A stretch of 16,642 nt of DNA from an uncultured Bacilli bacterium (lineage in GTDB: Bacteria > Bacillota_I > Bacilli_A > RF39 > UBA660): NCBI GenBank assembly GCA_910583945.1, contig CAJTYF010000033.1:1-16642 (forward strand), read 5' to 3'. The notes below the pieces were generated by a model. That model made no database searches. It worked only from the letters and a program-made list of their open reading frames with translations, and had not been told where the DNA came from. The position numbers and the translations under genes were made by a program. Positions 14,706-16,642 of the stretch are shown here, one piece after another; position 1 is the first letter of the stretch, and every line of letters starts with the position of its first letter.

Positions 14706-15716
14706 TTATTTTAAATACAAATCATAATATTCATCAAAAGTAATTCCTTGTTGATACAGAGTTGAGGCCACATGTTCACCAACGTATCTTAAATGCCAAG
14801 GTTCCTCAATATACCCTGTAATAGCTTGATTTTCTTTTGTATAACGAACAATAAAACCATATTGATAAGAATGCTCTTTTAACCATTTGGCATCCGCTTC
14901 TGTGATAAAATTATAATCACGACTCCAAACATCTACCGCTAAGCCCGTTTGATGTTCACTATGTCCTGGACGAGCGGAATAACTATCAGCAACTTCTTTT
15001 CCATCACGATTCACGTAAGTGTTATATAATGAATTTTGATAATCAAAAGAACGATAAGCACTATAGGGTCTTAAAAAAACATTCTCTACTAAAGCTTGAC
15101 TGACTAACTTTTCAAAAGCATCTCGGGCCTTCTCTCTTAATTGATATTTAGAATCATAACTTAAAGGAACTAAATCTGTAGGCACGTATTGACCTAAAGA
15201 ACGATATTTATTCACTAACACCACATAAGATTCGGGGTTTTCTACTTCTTCAATTGTACTATAAAAATCATGATCTAACCCAATATTTACTTTTAATACG
15301 GCTTCATTTAGGGCTAAATGGTGTGCTTTCTGATAATTTTCATAGCGTTCTAATTTATCCACTTCAAAATTAGGAATGGTATAATACACTTTCAAATCAA
15401 GTTTAGGTAAAGCAACTAATTTTTCTCGATTTTGAAGAGTTAAAAAATCATAAATAGCATTAATTTCTTCTGAACTATATCCCAAATCTAAAAAACAATT
15501 AATGGTTTCTATAAAATTTTCTTCTTCATAGTAGTTAATTTTCTTATATTCCTCTTGATATTTAGAAATAAAAAACGTACTTTCTAAAGCTTCAGTTAAC
15601 GTCCTAGATGTTTCTTCTTTCATAACATTCTCCTCACTATTCCGTTTAAAGATATGTTCGGTCTTGATAAAATATACACCGAGAACAATCACCAGACAAA
15701 AAAGAAACTTTTTCAT
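14706..15716 (-). CDS. Zinc D-alanyl-D-alanine carboxypeptidase, VanY/DdcY type (peptidase M15)
   Basis: Starting at the ATG at 15714-15716, with GGTGGT (15721-15726) upstream, the protein has 336 residues and an N-terminal membrane anchor (about 1-18, MKKFLFCLVIVLGVYF). Residues 20-165 are an unrecognised region with several helical segments. The catalytic M15B domain follows: LVNKYRSLGQYVPTDL (about 167-182), SAYRS (219-223), the first zinc motif SARPGHSEHQTGLAVD with ligands H255 and D262, and EPWH with catalytic E305 and ligand H308. It cleaves the last D-Ala of peptidoglycan precursors or stem peptides outside the cell. In vancomycin-resistance loci vanY accompanies vanHAX and vanRS; none is present here, so a housekeeping wall-trimming role is more likely. 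Confidence 0.9.
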   Translation of the reverse strand: MKKFLFCLVIVLGVYFIKTEHIFKRNSEENVMKEETSRTLTEALESTFFISKYQEEYKKINYYEEENFIETINCFLDLGYSSEEINAIYDFLTLQNREKLVALPKLDLKVYYTIPNFEVDKLERYENYQKAHHLALNEAVLKVNIGLDHDFYSTIEEVENPESYVVLVNKYRSLGQYVPTDLVPLSYDSKYQLREKARDAFEKLVSQALVENVFLRPYSAYRSFDYQNSLYNTYVNRDGKEVADSYSARPGHSEHQTGLAVDVWSRDYNFITEADAKWLKEHSYQYGFIVRYTKENQAITGYIEEPWHLRYVGEHVASTLYQQGITFDEYYDLYLK

Positions 15717-15756
15717 TTCTACCACCATTTATAATATGTCCTTCTAAAAATTTTTT

Positions 15757-15787
15757 ATAAAAAAAATAGAATTTTCATCCTATTTTT
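15757..15787 (-). terminator. Weak intrinsic terminator of the HD-domain gene
   Basis: AAAAATAG/CTATTTTT (15762-15769 with 15780-15787) with a 10-nt loop is followed by a long T run on the minus strand. The stem contains the stop codon and has only one G-C pair, so it may leak into the VanY gene, for which no clear separate promoter is seen. Confidence 0.55.
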
Positions 15788-16277
15788 GTAACGTCAGCAT
15801 ATTAAAAATAAACAATAGATAAACCCCTAATTTCATACCCATTTTATAACGATTCTGTTCATAAAGGGCCACCACTTTATCAACCGCTGTTAAACAAAAA
15901 CTTTCTTTATATTTAGGAAAAACTCTACATAAAGGAAACATATGGGATTCAATCATATTCTTTTGTAAAGCACTCAATTGGTAATATTTACTAGCATTAA
16001 GATAAGCAACGCTTTGATGTTCTAATAAATTTTTAAATTCTCCGTTTTCTTCTAATTGATAACTAAAATAAAAATCATGCAACAAAGCGGCTCGAGTAGC
16101 TTCTACATAATTTAAATGAAGTTTTTTAGTCATTTGATAAACCCCCTTAGCAACCCTAAGAGAATGACCATATCTAGAAATACCATGATGAAGTTCATTA
16201 TCTAATTCACAAAAATCTTGATTATTTATAATATCTTTAACAATACTGTCAAATTCATCCGCATTTTTCTTTGTCAA
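15780..16277 (-). CDS. HD-domain phosphohydrolase family protein
   Basis: The TTG at 16275-16277 is chosen because AAGAGGTG ends six bases upstream; a GTG three codons earlier would lie within that site. The product has 165 residues. It carries metal-dependent HD-domain residues in order: H38 in SRYGHSLRV, H67-D68 in ALLHDF, H87, H112 in ESHMFPL and D133 in AVDKVVA. The spacing with SHMFPL...KYKES...DKVVALYE matches a small HD family in Firmicutes annotated as hydrolases, sometimes with a hydrophobic C-terminal end as here (GVYLLFIFNML). The substrate is unknown; nucleotides or cyclic nucleotides are family possibilities only. It stands alone between its own promoter and a weak terminator. 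Confidence 0.78.
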   Translation of the reverse strand: MTKKNADEFDSIVKDIINNQDFCELDNELHHGISRYGHSLRVAKGVYQMTKKLHLNYVEATRAALLHDFYFSYQLEENGEFKNLLEHQSVAYLNASKYYQLSALQKNMIESHMFPLCRVFPKYKESFCLTAVDKVVALYEQNRYKMGMKLGVYLLFIFNMLTLQK

Positions 16278-16301
16278 TTTTTTCACCTCTTGACGATAAA
16301 A

Positions 16302-16330
16302 ATTATAACACAGAATAGACTAAATTTCTA
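16302..16330 (-). promoter_or_regulatory. Extended -10 promoter of the HD-domain gene
   Basis: TGTTATAAT (16302-16310) on the minus strand is a perfect -10 with TGn extension, and TAGAAA (16325-16330, four of six) lies 17 bp upstream. Confidence 0.65.
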
Positions 16331-16358
16331 CTCTCTATAAATCTATTAAAAATACTGT

Positions 16359-16642
16359 TTAATTAGAACTACTTTCTTCATATTCTATTTCAATCGTTGA
16401 AGAATGAACACAATATTCTCCCATTTTTTCCTTTATTTGTTGCTTTAAATGATCATAATTTTTTCTTGTCACATTTTTAGAAACTTTAATTTTTAATAAC
16501 ATATAATTTTTTTGTTCCTCCATACGCCAAATATGAATGTCTAAAATTTCTAAGACCAACGGAATATGACAAATATCTAATTTTATTTTGTAAACTACCC
16601 CGTAACAAGATTTCGGGGCTTTAATAAGGAATCAAAAAAATT
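16359..16642 (-). pseudogene. C-terminal part of a cation diffusion facilitator (CDF) transporter, apparently frameshifted
   Basis: The gene runs off the right edge, so only its cytoplasmic C-terminal domain is visible. From 16620 down, one frame reads KAPKS, then IPLVLEILDIHIW and a final HSSTIEIEYEE, the typical layout of the CDF regulatory domain (APK...GV..vHdlHiW...h.TIqiE). Upstream, the same frame meets TGA at 16632-16634. The neighbouring frame reads FFDSLL from the edge and would join it as FFDSLLKAPKS if one A were added to the AAA run near 16620-16622. A one-base deletion, real or from assembly, therefore explains the break. The apparent TTG start at 16557-16559 is internal to the domain and has no ribosome-binding site. 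The membrane part lies outside the window. The metal specificity is unknown. Confidence 0.72.

Noticed and set aside
14706..15716. Vancomycin-resistance locus.
   Set aside because: Only a VanY-type enzyme is present, without ligase, dehydrogenase, dipeptidase or two-component genes.
104..16559. Absence of TGA among the visible stop codons (nine TAA, five TAG).
   Set aside because: Fourteen genes are too few, and low-GC genomes use TGA rarely, so this is not evidence of code change.
16592..16617. CCCCG...CGGGG hairpin near the right edge as an RNA element.
   Set aside because: It lies inside recognisable CDF coding sequence, the stem is only five pairs, and no T run follows.
16632..16634. 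TGA read as Trp (Mycoplasma-type code).
   Set aside because: Trp is encoded by TGG in intact genes here and none contains TGA; reading through it does not give a better CDF sequence than a one-base frameshift.
1..16642. CRISPR arrays, tRNA or rRNA genes, insertion sequences and phage integration genes.
   Set aside because: None seen: no regularly spaced direct repeats outside the coding minisatellite, no transposase or integrase motifs, and no tRNA-like cloverleaf recognised by eye. The fibre-like modules alone do not make a prophage.

Overview
The window is AT-rich, uses the standard bacterial code and strong Shine-Dalgarno sites (AGGAGG or AGGTG types), and looks like a low-GC Gram-positive, Bacilli-like organism. 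It encodes a class B sortase with an NPQTG-anchored substrate, a LytR-CpsA-Psr protein, two D,D-carboxypeptidases, a SigF-type sigma factor and many short intrinsic terminators. An uncultured gut-type Firmicutes lineage is a reasonable guess, but the sequence does not prove it. Thirteen of the fourteen genes lie on the minus strand; only the sortase reads on the plus strand.

Layout from left to right. Positions 104-4402 hold a P2-type calcium-transporting ATPase and, upstream of it in transcription order, an ABC-F ATPase. Positions 4491-6867 hold a divergent pair: a secreted NPQTG protein (minus) and a class B sortase (plus) with a large N-terminal domain not normally seen on such enzymes. 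Positions 7038-7938 hold one broken gene for an exported protein with phage-tail-fibre-like modules. It begins at a run of ten G residues that decides the reading frame, and a TAA interrupts it where relatives are expected to have Gln. Positions 8061-9716 hold a single-pass membrane protein whose presumed cytoplasmic tail carries four 33-residue repeats, each with an IPQT motif resembling a sortase signal.

Positions 9810-10807 hold a two-gene unit: a SpoIIAA-like STAS protein and a SigF-like sigma factor, with no anti-sigma kinase between them and no serine at the regulatory site of the STAS protein. Positions 10916-16277 are mostly envelope genes: an unknown two-TM protein, an LCP phosphotransferase, a serine D,D-carboxypeptidase (S11), a zinc D,D-carboxypeptidase (VanY type) and an HD-domain hydrolase. 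The right edge holds the C-terminal part of a cation-diffusion-facilitator transporter that appears frameshifted.

Together the genes describe cell-wall maturation (LCP, DacA/VanY), display of proteins on that wall (sortase and substrate) and surface variation (G10 gene, repeat protein), beside an alternative sigma-factor switch. The most interesting points are the candidate G10 phase switch, the N-terminally extended sortase with its linked substrate, the IPQT repeats on the wrong side of the membrane, and the reduced spoIIA-like operon.
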